Shown here piece after piece: positions 9,972-18,373 of a stretch of 64,000 nucleotides of DNA. The stretch comes from Chitinophagales bacterium. Lineage in GTDB: Bacteria; Bacteroidota; Bacteroidia; Chitinophagales; LD1. The stretch spans positions 62,001 to 126,000 of the forward strand of contig JAEUVA010000025.1 in assembly GCA_016787045.1 (NCBI GenBank), read 5' to 3'. Numbering within the stretch: the first letter of the stretch is position 1; every line of letters starts with the position of its first letter. The notes under the pieces were generated by a model that had not been told where the DNA came from, made no database searches, and saw nothing but the letters and a program-made list of their open reading frames with translations. The position numbers and the translations under genes were made by a program.

Positions 9972-10892
9972 CTACACACTCATCACCTCTACTACCTCAT
10001 GCGGAGCCAGCAATGTTTTGTAATCGCTATCAGCCGGTGCAAAACCGATGATGAAACCGCCACCTCCTGCCCCGCAGATTTTTAGAGCGTATTGATTGGT
10101 GAGTAAGCCGCGCAGCCAAAGTTCGTGAAATTGATTGGGTATAAAATCGGGAAGTATGTCTAAGTGTAGTTGTGAGATGATTTTAACCGACTTCCACAAC
10201 TCACTGTATTTAGAATTTAACAGACTACTGATGGCAATATTTGTAGAGGGCACCAAGCTTTTTTCTACCACTCGCAGAAATGCGCGGTTTTTGCAACTCT
10301 CCAGAAATTTGTTGACGTATGGTGAAGTTTGCCTGGCAATACGGGTATTGAGTAAAAATACTTTGAAGCGGGCTTGGGGATTAGTGGTAAAACTAAATGC
10401 CTCGCTTACCTCTCCTTTATCTAGCAGCACCGCTTTGTTTAGGTAACACACTATGGCGTCTATACCAGAGCTCTTGCCATGAAAATAACTCTCCAAAGCT
10501 GCCAACTCTTTTTTCAAATCGCTGAGTGAGGTATTCTTTTTCTTCGCCTTTTTATACTGAAAATAAACTGCAGCTACCAACGCTCCCGAGCTACCCAAAC
10601 CATAACCTTGCGGTATGTTAGAATCAAAATACAAGCCCCGCTCTACATCTTCCAGCAGTGCGTTGGTATCGTATAATTTATCCAACTCGGTATGGTAAAT
10701 GATATAGTTGGCTAACAGCTCTAAAGATTTGTTCGATTCGGCAGCACTCATACTTTCCGAAGTACCAAAACGAAAGCAGCCGTTGTAGTTACTCAACGGC
10801 ACCGCCAAACCACGTGCACCCCTGTTGATGATGTGCTCACCAAACAGCAACAGTTTAGAATGAAAAATTTTGCGCGATACTCTGGTGGCCAT
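9972..10892 (-). CDS. mvk: mevalonate kinase (GHMP family)
   Basis: 306 residues. It shows the GHMP kinase pattern: an N-terminal SKLLLFGEHIINRGARGLAVPL segment close to the mevalonate-kinase signature, the ATP-binding glycine motif PQGYGLGSSGALVAAV at about 94-109, a Ser/Gly-rich HGKSSGIDAIVC segment that carries the catalytic-base Asp in mevalonate kinases, and the C-terminal KICGAGGGGFIIGF motif 3. It would phosphorylate mevalonate with ATP in isoprenoid synthesis. It is the last of four leftward genes, 38 bp after the decarboxylase. Annotation as mevalonate kinase rather than another GHMP kinase rests on motifs and operon context. Confidence 0.87.
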   Translation of the reverse strand: MATRVSRKIFHSKLLLFGEHIINRGARGLAVPLSNYNGCFRFGTSESMSAAESNKSLELLANYIIYHTELDKLYDTNALLEDVERGLYFDSNIPQGYGLGSSGALVAAVYFQYKKAKKKNTSLSDLKKELAALESYFHGKSSGIDAIVCYLNKAVLLDKGEVSEAFSFTTNPQARFKVFLLNTRIARQTSPYVNKFLESCKNRAFLRVVEKSLVPSTNIAISSLLNSKYSELWKSVKIISQLHLDILPDFIPNQFHELWLRGLLTNQYALKICGAGGGGFIIGFAPADSDYKTLLAPHEVVEVMSV

Positions 10893-10930
10893 CGTATGAG
10901 TTATGAATCAAGAAGAAACCGGAATAAAAA

Positions 10931-11986
10931 TTATGCCTTTACTCGGTATGGCCCTTTGCCCACATTATCGTGAATCATTTTGCCTTGCTCACAGTACTGC
11001 TCCAGATGCCCGTATATAAATGCATCTACTTTTTTGCTAATTGATTTTGGATACAGCAAATGAATATTTGGTCCGGCATCTAAAGTAAAGTACACCGGCA
11101 GACCTGTTTTTTCTCTGAACGCTCTTATCTTTTCAATCATCAGCAGCGTAGATGGTGCCATCAAAATAAATGATGGATTGGAACACATCATCAGCGCGTG
11201 TAGAGTCATTGCTTCTTCTTCTACTATGGAACCAAATTTTTGAAGGTCTCCTTTTTTAAGGGCCACCAATAACTCTTTCAGATTTTTAGCTGCTTGTGTG
11301 TAACGTACTTTTGCAAATGGGTTGGTCTTCATCAGTGAATGGCCCACTCGGCTACTTACCTTTTTTTCGGCACTGCTGGCAATGAGAATAGTGTTTTGAA
11401 AATCGTGAAATACTTTGTTCAAATTTTTACCATAAGCAGTAGCTACTGCATCTGAACTGCCTTTAATGCTATTTGTTTTTCCCCAGGAGGCCGCTAAAGG
11501 ATACACCGAACGTGCTGCGCTGCCTGAACCCAAACGAGCGTAGTGTGAGGCCTTTTGATAAAACTTTTCATCACTTAGTTTTTTACCGTCTAACTGCTGT
11601 TGCAAATCGCAGAGGCACAACGCCAATGCACTCATGGCCGATGCAGAAGATGCAATGCCCGATGAATGCGGGAAAGAGTTAGTGGAGTGAATGAGTAAAC
11701 CGTGCGTTTGCAGCAGTGAAAAATCTTTACGTATGCTCTCAAAAAAACGAAGCAATTTTATTTGAAATGCCATGTTGGCTTTACCATCAAAGTAAAAGCG
11801 CAACTCTATGTCTTTCGTTTTTTTAGCTTTTGGAGTAAGTGTAACAGTCGTTTCAGAGTAGCAATGCTCTAAGGTGAAACTGATGCTTGCATTGGCCGGT
11901 ATTTGTACACCTGCTTTTTTGCCCCAATATTTTACCAAGGCAATATTTGACGGACTGCGCCACGTGGTTTTTAGTTCGTTACTCAT
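10931..11986 (-). CDS. mvaD: diphosphomevalonate decarboxylase
   Basis: 351 residues of the GHMP superfamily, converting mevalonate 5-diphosphate to isopentenyl diphosphate with ATP. The sequence begins with WRSPSNIALVKYWGKK, the hallmark of this enzyme. It has the SSGIASSASAMSALAL nucleotide-binding region near 112-127, the SGSAARSVYPLAASWG segment carrying the conserved Arg, and FTLDAGPNIHLLYP with the catalytic Asp near 300. It starts 9 bp after the stop of the upstream kinase gene, so the genes are tightly packed in one operon. Confidence 0.95.
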   Translation of the reverse strand: MSNELKTTWRSPSNIALVKYWGKKAGVQIPANASISFTLEHCYSETTVTLTPKAKKTKDIELRFYFDGKANMAFQIKLLRFFESIRKDFSLLQTHGLLIHSTNSFPHSSGIASSASAMSALALCLCDLQQQLDGKKLSDEKFYQKASHYARLGSGSAARSVYPLAASWGKTNSIKGSSDAVATAYGKNLNKVFHDFQNTILIASSAEKKVSSRVGHSLMKTNPFAKVRYTQAAKNLKELLVALKKGDLQKFGSIVEEEAMTLHALMMCSNPSFILMAPSTLLMIEKIRAFREKTGLPVYFTLDAGPNIHLLYPKSISKKVDAFIYGHLEQYCEQGKMIHDNVGKGPYRVKA

Positions 11987-11995
11987 GCTGCAATG

Positions 11996-12967
11996 TTAAT
12001 GATTATTCCAAGTTGGGAAGGGGAGTATTATTTCCTCCCAGCTAAACACAGTATTTATTCCTTTTGCTTGTAAATATTTTTTAAGTTGCTCAGGAGAGTT
12101 ATTGCATGTCATCAGTACAAAATCACCACCCCATGCGCCCAATGATTTTACCTGACCCTCGTAATCAGAAAACTGTTTTTGCTTGACACAGTGCATGCCC
12201 AATGCCTCTGCAATAATCGTTTCATGCTGCTGCAAATGTTCTTCAAACTCTAACAAAGAATTGGTAGAAAGAATCTGCCTGGTAATTTTTGACAACTGCT
12301 CTGTTGCCTGTGATTTATCTTGCATTTTTTCCCGATAAAACTTTATCCCCTCGCTGCTCAATTGTTTTTGACCGAGGTATGCAAAGTACAACTGATCGGA
12401 AAAATCGGGCTTCCAGCGAACTTCTTCGGTGTATGGTACTCCATCGGACAACTGATAAAGAATTGGCGAATGATGCGCGGCACAGGCCACATCGTATCCG
12501 GAGCCACCTATGGTTTCTTTTAATAATGTATATCCATTAACACCTGCCCATGCAGCAATGCAATGAATAAGAGTGGAACTACTGCCCAAGCCCCATTCGT
12601 TAGGAAACTCTAATACGGTTTCTACGGCTATACTTCTGCTGCCCGACAAAAAATTCGGATTGAGCAAGCGCGCCTTACTTAGCAGGTGTACAAGGCGCGA
12701 TGCCACATCACTCTCGGTATTAATACATTGTAAGCTTTCTTTATCTATAACAAGATTGAGCCAAGGTTGCTTTTTGCTGTTTAGCGCAACCCAATAGAGC
12801 AGACCATCGCCACCGCTCAACTCTTTTGCCCTCAAGTGCTGCCCAAATTTTGTAGGCAGCGCCAATGCCAAAGCACCGTCCAGTACAAAATATTCTGAGG
12901 TAAGCAGCAATTTGCCGTGGCCGTAAAAATGATACTCATTTAATGAATGGGTTACCCGGAGCGCCAT
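11996..12967 (-). CDS. GHMP kinase, probable phosphomevalonate kinase
   Basis: 323 residues. The start YGHGKLLLTSEYFVLDGALALALP is the GHMP N-terminal motif in its phosphomevalonate-kinase-like form. The glycine-rich loop EWGLGSSSTLIHCIAAW lies near 127-143, followed by TIGGSGYDVACA near 157-168, which resembles the GSGxD motif of phosphomevalonate kinases. The C-terminus keeps GAWGGDFVLMT in the motif 3 position. It lies between HMG-CoA reductase (4 bp gap) and the decarboxylase (9 bp gap), and the pathway needs exactly this activity. Assignment of the substrate is an inference from motif and context. Confidence 0.8.
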   Translation of the reverse strand: MALRVTHSLNEYHFYGHGKLLLTSEYFVLDGALALALPTKFGQHLRAKELSGGDGLLYWVALNSKKQPWLNLVIDKESLQCINTESDVASRLVHLLSKARLLNPNFLSGSRSIAVETVLEFPNEWGLGSSSTLIHCIAAWAGVNGYTLLKETIGGSGYDVACAAHHSPILYQLSDGVPYTEEVRWKPDFSDQLYFAYLGQKQLSSEGIKFYREKMQDKSQATEQLSKITRQILSTNSLLEFEEHLQQHETIIAEALGMHCVKQKQFSDYEGQVKSLGAWGGDFVLMTCNNSPEQLKKYLQAKGINTVFSWEEIILPFPTWNNH

Positions 12968-12971
12968 AGCA

Positions 12972-14318
12972 TTAGTGGTTTGTGGATCGCATTTTCTCTA
13001 AGAAATCGCGCACAGCTACCACACTCACCACTTTGCCTTCAAAATACTTTTGCGCTTCGGTTATCTCCACATCGGTGGCATTCATAGATGCTAAAATATT
13101 GGGCAAGTGCATTTTCATGTGGCCGGCCTGTATGCCTACCGTGGTGAGCGAGCGCAACGCTCCAAAATTTTGTGCCAGACCAACACATGCGATCACTTCC
13201 ATCAACTGCCGGGCATTTGGATTGCCCAACATTTCTAAAGATCGTTTTGCTAAAGGATGCAGCGAAGTTAAACCACCCACTGTACCAATAGCAATGGGTA
13301 CATCCATCCAAAAACGGAACTGTCCGTCTTTTACCTCGCACATAGACAAGCTGCGGTACACTCCATCGCGGCAGGCATAGGTGTGTACACAGGCCTCCAC
13401 CGCTCGAAAGTCGTTACCGGTGGCAAGTACCACTGCGTCAATCCCATTCATAATTCCTTTGTTGTGTGTAGTAGCGCGATAGGGGTCTATGCGCGCAATA
13501 TTCACCGCTCGTTCAAACTTCCACGCAAACTCATCGGCAGTCATGCTGCCATTATCAAAGGTACCCAGTTCGCTCACTTTGCAACTCACCTCAGCACGCA
13601 CAATACATTCGGGAGTGTAGTTAGAAAGGATGCACATCACAATTTCCGTATCCTTTTCATAGTCGGTAAACAAAGGGCTTTCACTAATTTTTTGCTGAAA
13701 GAGTTTACCAAATTCTTCTAAACATGAATTGATAAAGTTGGCCCCCATACTGTCCACGGTTTCAAAGTAGGCGCGTATTTGATAGTAGTCTGGCTCTAAG
13801 TGTGTAAAATCCAGCAACTCCATATCCAACACACCACCACCACGCTCTTCCATTTTGGAGGTAATGTGTTTAACACCAAAAATCAACTCTGTTTTTATAG
13901 TATGAAAAAAACTAATAAATTTTTCTTTATCGCCTCTGTACACTAAGTGTACCTGCCCCACTTTTTTGGTATTAAACACATGGGCTTTGAAACCACCTCG
14001 GCTCAACCAAAATTTTGCGGCATTGCTGGCGGCTGCCACCACGCTGCTTTCTTCAATAACCATGGGCACCGCAAAAATCTTTTCATTGATTTTGAAATTG
14101 GGTGCTATACCAAATGGCACCGGAAAATTGGTCAATGTGTTTTCGCTAAAACCATCTAACAGTTTTTGCGCCTCTACATTATCATGCCAGAAGCCGGCAA
14201 ACTCATTGACAATCTTGATTGGATTTTCGTAAAGGAAATTCTTGGCCAACCACGCTATTTTTTCGCGTTTGCCCATTTTAGAGAAACCACTTATCTCCTT
14301 TTCGTCATTGCTCTCCAT
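12972..14318 (-). CDS. mvaA: hydroxymethylglutaryl-CoA reductase, degradative-type (class II) family
   Basis: 448 residues from ATG 14318; the frame stays open 19 codons upstream but the homology starts here. Conserved segments are ENTLTNFPVPFGIAPNF, IEESSVVAAAS with the catalytic Glu, HNKGIMNGIDAVVLATGNDFRAVEA with the catalytic Lys and Asp, GTVGGLTSLHPLAKRSLEMLG with the cofactor-binding region, and GIQAGHMKMH with the catalytic His. There are no membrane segments, so it is soluble, as expected for class II. It is the first gene of the mevalonate operon and is separated from the next gene upstream by a hairpin terminator at 14407-14439. Confidence 0.95.
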   Translation of the reverse strand: MESNDEKEISGFSKMGKREKIAWLAKNFLYENPIKIVNEFAGFWHDNVEAQKLLDGFSENTLTNFPVPFGIAPNFKINEKIFAVPMVIEESSVVAAASNAAKFWLSRGGFKAHVFNTKKVGQVHLVYRGDKEKFISFFHTIKTELIFGVKHITSKMEERGGGVLDMELLDFTHLEPDYYQIRAYFETVDSMGANFINSCLEEFGKLFQQKISESPLFTDYEKDTEIVMCILSNYTPECIVRAEVSCKVSELGTFDNGSMTADEFAWKFERAVNIARIDPYRATTHNKGIMNGIDAVVLATGNDFRAVEACVHTYACRDGVYRSLSMCEVKDGQFRFWMDVPIAIGTVGGLTSLHPLAKRSLEMLGNPNARQLMEVIACVGLAQNFGALRSLTTVGIQAGHMKMHLPNILASMNATDVEITEAQKYFEGKVVSVVAVRDFLEKMRSTNH

Positions 14319-14406
14319 GCGGCCAAACCTACATTTTTTATGTATTAGTTGTGAGTTGCAGAATGTGTGTTGCAAGTGTAACGCAAAACTATGGTTGCCT
14401 CAAAAG

Positions 14407-14439
14407 AACACGGGATTTCGCTTCGCGAAATCCCGTGTT
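14407..14439 (-). terminator. perfect 14-bp hairpin after the DUF2723 gene
   Basis: AACACGGGATTTCG at 14407-14420 pairs perfectly with 14426-14439 around a 5-base loop. It lies 21 bp past the stop of the leftward DUF2723 gene and 89 bp before the HMG-CoA reductase start. Read leftward, the stem is followed by a T-rich run (TTCTTTTG). It probably ends the DUF2723 transcript and separates it from the mevalonate operon. Confidence 0.75.
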
Positions 14440-14459
14440 AGAAATGGTAACAATTAGAG

Positions 14460-17400
14460 TTACATAAATCGCACGAAAGAGAACTTATACTTCAGCAATT
14501 CGTTGCGCAGTTTGGTGGCTGCGGTAGCATTGGGTTCGTTAGAGGTGGCCAATACCTGATCTAACTCTGCTTTTGTTTGTACCGGTGGATACAACCATGC
14601 CCCAAGGTTGATACCCACTTGCATAAACTGCTCAGGGTTCTCATTTTCTAAGGTAGTTTGCACCAATTCCTGCATGATGTACAACTTCTCTCTTACTTCT
14701 CTGCGTTCGGTAAATGAACCCTGTTTTAGCCGCTCTAAGTAGTTGAGGTCGCCACTCTTAGTTGCCTGATCCAAAGCCCAAGCATATACTGTTTGCGAAT
14801 ACTTGAGGTAATCGGTTGTTTCGTCCCACATTTCAGCCAATAGTTTTCGGGCTTTTTCGGGTTGCCCGGCTTTGTAGTAGATTTCGGGGTATTGGTAATC
14901 AAACACCGAGTGTGGTACTCTATCGGCAGGCAATACTTTAAGTGAGTAGTCTATTGCTGCTGCTGCTTTTTCTTTTTCACCTTTGGCCAAAAGTGCTTCT
15001 GCTAAACGACCAAAGTTTCCTTTGATGTTTACGACCATGCGAAGGTTATTCTCATCCAAATAAATATTTGGATTTTCAGCAATATTTCCAAAACGGAATT
15101 TTGTCATCATGTTCTCGTACATGGCATCGGTGCGGGCAGGAGCGCTGTATGGCGAGCCGCCAGGATTTTGCTTCGGCACTACGCGGTATGAAAGCCCCTC
15201 TAACTGGAAGTACTTTTCTAACCCCAGGTAAGCATCCGGAGCTACAGATACCGCAAAATAAATGGGCCGCTCCATAAAGTTGTTGGCTACAATATCCAAC
15301 GTCATTAAATCATTTTTAACCAGTGCACTATTGCTGATGGTCCACTCCATGCGCGATACTATTTCATCGCGATCGTCCGGTGCTACAAAATTTAACTCAG
15401 CGGCTTTGGCCGAATCTACACTCACTACAAAAGTTTTGGTGAAAAAGTAGCTCTCATCTGTTTCACGGTCGGTAAAGCGCTTGTCATCGCTGGCCAGGAT
15501 TTCCATTATTTTTTTCAACTCCACCGGGGTATTTGGAGAAATTCCCTGTACGGGGCGGAACCGGCAAACGTTTCGTTTATCACCGGCATATTGATCGGGC
15601 CGGAATGAAAGTTTGAGTGGCGCTGCGTTGTTGGTTTTGTAGCGCAATTGGTCTATGTACCAATCTACCCCTAAGAGAGAGAGATTGATAACCCGAATAT
15701 CTGTGCGTATGCCTTCTACTTCTTGTGCATACCAAAGTGGGTACGTGTCGTTATCGCCCTGCGTAAAGATAACGGCATTGGGGGCACATGACTCCAGATA
15801 GCAACGGGCAAAATCGCGGGCGGTGTGGCGGCCATCGCGGTTGTGGTCGTCCCAACCTTGTGTGCCCATCAAAAACGGAGCAGATGCACAGATAACCAAG
15901 GCGGCTGCAGCACTCGGGAACTCGCCAATCTTTCTCTTCAACAAATCAAAAATGGCAATGAATCCGAAGCCAATCCACATACAAAATACAATGAATGAAC
16001 CCGCTTGTGCATAGTCGCGCTCGCGCGGCTCTATGGGCGGCTCGTTTTGATACACAATTTGCAGCATACCGGCCGTGCCAAACAAGACCAAAATGATCCA
16101 AAATGTTTTTTCATTCTTTATCAACGTATATACAAAACCCGCAATACCAAGAATGAGCGGAATCATGTAAAACTTGTTTTTGGCTTTGTTGGCCAGCTCC
16201 CACTTGGGTAAATTTTGTTGTGGCCAATCCGGTGTGAAGAACAACCCTGAGTTATCAATAAACGGTATGCCCGAAATCCAACGGCCATCATCATTGCCGT
16301 AAGTACCTTGTGTATCATTTTGGCGACCGGCAAAATTCCAAAACAAATACCGGAAATACATGTAGCCCACCTGATACTTAAAGAAGTAGGCCATATTATC
16401 TGCAAAAGTGATTTTATCTTTTACTATGTATTTACCACGGCCATCGTAACCGGGGTTATCTTTGTTGAGTTTTTGTACGTAAGCTTCTGCTTCACTTTGC
16501 TGGGCCGGTGAAAACGTTTGTACCGGTGCATTGGTTTCTCTATCCCATACATAAAATGAAGGGTTGAGCCAAGCACGATACCCGGCTTTTTTGCCTTCTT
16601 CTTGCCAAAAACCTAAGCGCGGGAAAAACATTTTTGCACTACTCTTAAAGTGGTAGTCAATTTTAGGGCCGCTGTTAACGTATGTATTTTTTGCTTCATC
16701 TTTTACCCAGCGCCAGCCGGTAGTATCGTATGGATGGGTACGATCTATATCATCAAAACTAGCGGTATATGCGGGGCCAAAAAGCAACGGGCGATCGCCA
16801 TACTGCTCCCGATCTACATACGACTTTATAGAAAAAGGATCGTTCGGCCTATTCATGTTTATTGGTGGGTTGGCCACCGCACGAATAGGCACCATAATGT
16901 ATGACAAATACCCTATATACGAAAAGGCCACCGCCAGAATACCCAGATTGAGCAATCTACGGGCATCTGCTCCATACCGGTGTGCGGCATACAAACCTGC
17001 AATGACTAAAAGGCGAATGAGTTTGGCCATGGCGCCATCTTCAATAATTAAACCTACCAAGCCATAAGCTACTGCCACGCCTATAGCAATGTAAAAATCG
17101 CGCTGGGTACCGGTGTGCGTATAGCGAATAATGGCTACAATTAGTGCTACTAAAAGTATGACTCCAAACAAAATACCGGAGTTGAAACCCATGCCCAGCA
17201 TGTTTACAAAAAACAAATCCATGCCGGCTAAGTATGATTGGGTAAATGAAATGATGAACTTCATGTACAAGCCCAAAATCAAAAAGCCAACGGCAATGGT
17301 AGCTAGCCAGCCAATGGTTGTAGGGTTTTTGGTACGCTTGTAATAGTACACCAGGCCAATGGCAGGTATGGCAAGCAAACTGAGCAAGTGCACACCAATA

Positions 17401-17975
17401 GAAAGTCCGGTCATGTAGGCAATAAGGATGAGCCATGCATCTGCATAAGGTGAATCATCGGCTTCCCATTTCATGATGAGCCATACAATAATGGACATGA
17501 AAAATTGGGATAATGCGTACACCTCGCCCTCTACCGCGCTGAACCAACTGCTATCTACAAAAGTGGTGCATGTGGCGGCTATTACCCCGGCACCCATTAC
17601 TGCAAAAATGCGGGCTGGTGTGTATTCGCCATCTGTAATCACAAACTTCTTTACAAGGGCGGTAACAGTCCAAAAGGTGAATAACACCGCTCCGGCAGTA
17701 GCCAAAGCACTCATCAAGTTAACAGAGGCCGCTACATTGCCACCTGTGCCATCTACCAACGGATTACCTCCGCTGAAGAGGGTAAAGATTCTTCCTAAAA
17801 TTAAGAAGAAAGGGGCTCCCGGTGGGTGTACTACCTGCAACTTGTAACAACCGGATACAAACTCACCACAATCCCAAAAGCTACCGCTTTTTTCCATGGT
17901 GAGGGTGTAAACTACGGCCGCAAAAAGAAACATCGCCCAGCCGGTGATGTTGTTGATTAGCTTATATTTCTGCAT
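14460..17975 (-). CDS. DUF2723 membrane protein, TMEM260-like probable O-mannosyltransferase
   Basis: 1171 residues, one of the largest genes here. The N-terminal 600 or so residues hold about 12 membrane helices. The first loop contains KSGSFWDCGEFVSGCYKLQ at about 29-47 and then HPPGAPFF, the DUF2723 signature with its acidic residues in the GT-C position. A large soluble C-terminal part follows, with TPR-like helical repeats in the last 200 residues (KGEKEKAAAAIDYSLKVLP). The family is common in Bacteroidota and related to eukaryotic TMEM260, an O-mannosyltransferase. Protein glycosylation is therefore a reasonable inference, but the sugar and acceptors are unproven. It is transcribed leftward as a single gene ending in the hairpin at 14407-14439. 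Confidence 0.88.
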   Translation of the reverse strand: MQKYKLINNITGWAMFLFAAVVYTLTMEKSGSFWDCGEFVSGCYKLQVVHPPGAPFFLILGRIFTLFSGGNPLVDGTGGNVAASVNLMSALATAGAVLFTFWTVTALVKKFVITDGEYTPARIFAVMGAGVIAATCTTFVDSSWFSAVEGEVYALSQFFMSIIVWLIMKWEADDSPYADAWLILIAYMTGLSIGVHLLSLLAIPAIGLVYYYKRTKNPTTIGWLATIAVGFLILGLYMKFIISFTQSYLAGMDLFFVNMLGMGFNSGILFGVILLVALIVAIIRYTHTGTQRDFYIAIGVAVAYGLVGLIIEDGAMAKLIRLLVIAGLYAAHRYGADARRLLNLGILAVAFSYIGYLSYIMVPIRAVANPPINMNRPNDPFSIKSYVDREQYGDRPLLFGPAYTASFDDIDRTHPYDTTGWRWVKDEAKNTYVNSGPKIDYHFKSSAKMFFPRLGFWQEEGKKAGYRAWLNPSFYVWDRETNAPVQTFSPAQQSEAEAYVQKLNKDNPGYDGRGKYIVKDKITFADNMAYFFKYQVGYMYFRYLFWNFAGRQNDTQGTYGNDDGRWISGIPFIDNSGLFFTPDWPQQNLPKWELANKAKNKFYMIPLILGIAGFVYTLIKNEKTFWIILVLFGTAGMLQIVYQNEPPIEPRERDYAQAGSFIVFCMWIGFGFIAIFDLLKRKIGEFPSAAAALVICASAPFLMGTQGWDDHNRDGRHTARDFARCYLESCAPNAVIFTQGDNDTYPLWYAQEVEGIRTDIRVINLSLLGVDWYIDQLRYKTNNAAPLKLSFRPDQYAGDKRNVCRFRPVQGISPNTPVELKKIMEILASDDKRFTDRETDESYFFTKTFVVSVDSAKAAELNFVAPDDRDEIVSRMEWTISNSALVKNDLMTLDIVANNFMERPIYFAVSVAPDAYLGLEKYFQLEGLSYRVVPKQNPGGSPYSAPARTDAMYENMMTKFRFGNIAENPNIYLDENNLRMVVNIKGNFGRLAEALLAKGEKEKAAAAIDYSLKVLPADRVPHSVFDYQYPEIYYKAGQPEKARKLLAEMWDETTDYLKYSQTVYAWALDQATKSGDLNYLERLKQGSFTERREVREKLYIMQELVQTTLENENPEQFMQVGINLGAWLYPPVQTKAELDQVLATSNEPNATAATKLRNELLKYKFSFVRFM

Positions 17976-18077
17976 TAAGCAAGGGTTTAATTTAGGAGGC
18001 GGTAAAAATATTATTTTGAGCCATAGAGAGAACTTAAACTGTAACGCAGAAACTCTCTAATATTTTTTGGGCTGCGT

Positions 18078-18107
18078 TTTGTAAAATACTTTTTCCGTTT
18101 ACATTTG
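18078..18107 (+). promoter_or_regulatory. Bacteroidota-type promoter for the tRNA unit
   Basis: TTTG at 18078-18081 and TACATTTG at 18100-18107 are separated by 18 bases. These match the Bacteroidota sigma-ABfr -33 (TTTG) and -7 (TAnnTTTG) elements, with the -7 box an exact match. The tRNA-like sequence begins 30 bp downstream, so this most likely drives the tRNA-Val transcript. Confidence 0.7.
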
Positions 18108-18137
18108 CGCTCCGCTTTTGAAAAAAGGCGACTACTC

Positions 18138-18208
18138 GGTAGCTTAGCTCAGCTGGTTCAGAGCATCCCGACTTAAAGTCGGGAGGGTCACAGGTTCAAG
18201 ACCCTCTA
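18138..18208 (+). pseudogene. degenerate tRNA copy (tRNA-Val-derived, UAA in anticodon position)
   Basis: A 27-base block at 18141-18167 (acceptor 5' strand and D arm) is identical to 18238-18264 in the intact tRNA-Val. A 15-base block around 18183-18197 is also shared. Between them, the anticodon arm is replaced by a 7-bp stem TCCCGAC/GTCGGGA with loop TTAAA, which would place UAA in the anticodon position. The T stem no longer pairs (only two pairs remain) and the 3' acceptor strand is absent, replaced by an A-rich run. It cannot fold as a standard tRNA and is best called a pseudo-tRNA. A structured leader function is possible but unproven. Confidence 0.7.
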
Positions 18209-18234
18209 AAAAAAACAAGAACCAAAAAACATTC

Positions 18235-18309
18235 GGGAGCTTAGCTCAGCTGGTTCAGAGCATCTGCCTTACAAGCAGAGGGTCACAGGTTCGAATCCTG
18301 TAGCTCCCA
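18235..18309 (+). tRNA. tRNA-Val (anticodon UAC)
   Basis: A full 75-base cloverleaf by eye: acceptor GGGAGCT pairs with AGCTCCC, D stem GCTC/GAGC, anticodon stem TCTGC/GCAGA around loop CTTACAA giving anticodon TAC, and T stem ACAGG/CCTGT around TTCGAAT. The discriminator base is A at 18309. CCA is not encoded. It lies 26 bp after the degenerate tRNA copy and before a hairpin terminator, so the two probably share one transcript from the promoter at 18078. Confidence 0.97.
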
Positions 18310-18314
18310 CACTT

Positions 18315-18352
18315 CAAGCCGCTTTACAACATTGTGAAGCGGCTTGTTTATT
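18315..18352 (+). terminator. terminator after tRNA-Val
   Basis: CAAGCCGCTT at 18315-18324 pairs with AAGCGGCTTG at 18337-18346, followed by a T-rich tail to about 18354. It begins 5 bp after the tRNA and lies just upstream of the M42 peptidase start at 18374, so that gene probably needs its own start signal or depends on readthrough. Confidence 0.8.
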
Positions 18353-18373
18353 TTAACCTCAAAAATAGTTTAC

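Noticed and set aside
18138..18208. A functional tRNA-Leu(UAA)
   Set aside because: The acceptor 3' strand and T stem are missing, and tRNA-Leu should have a long variable arm, which is absent.
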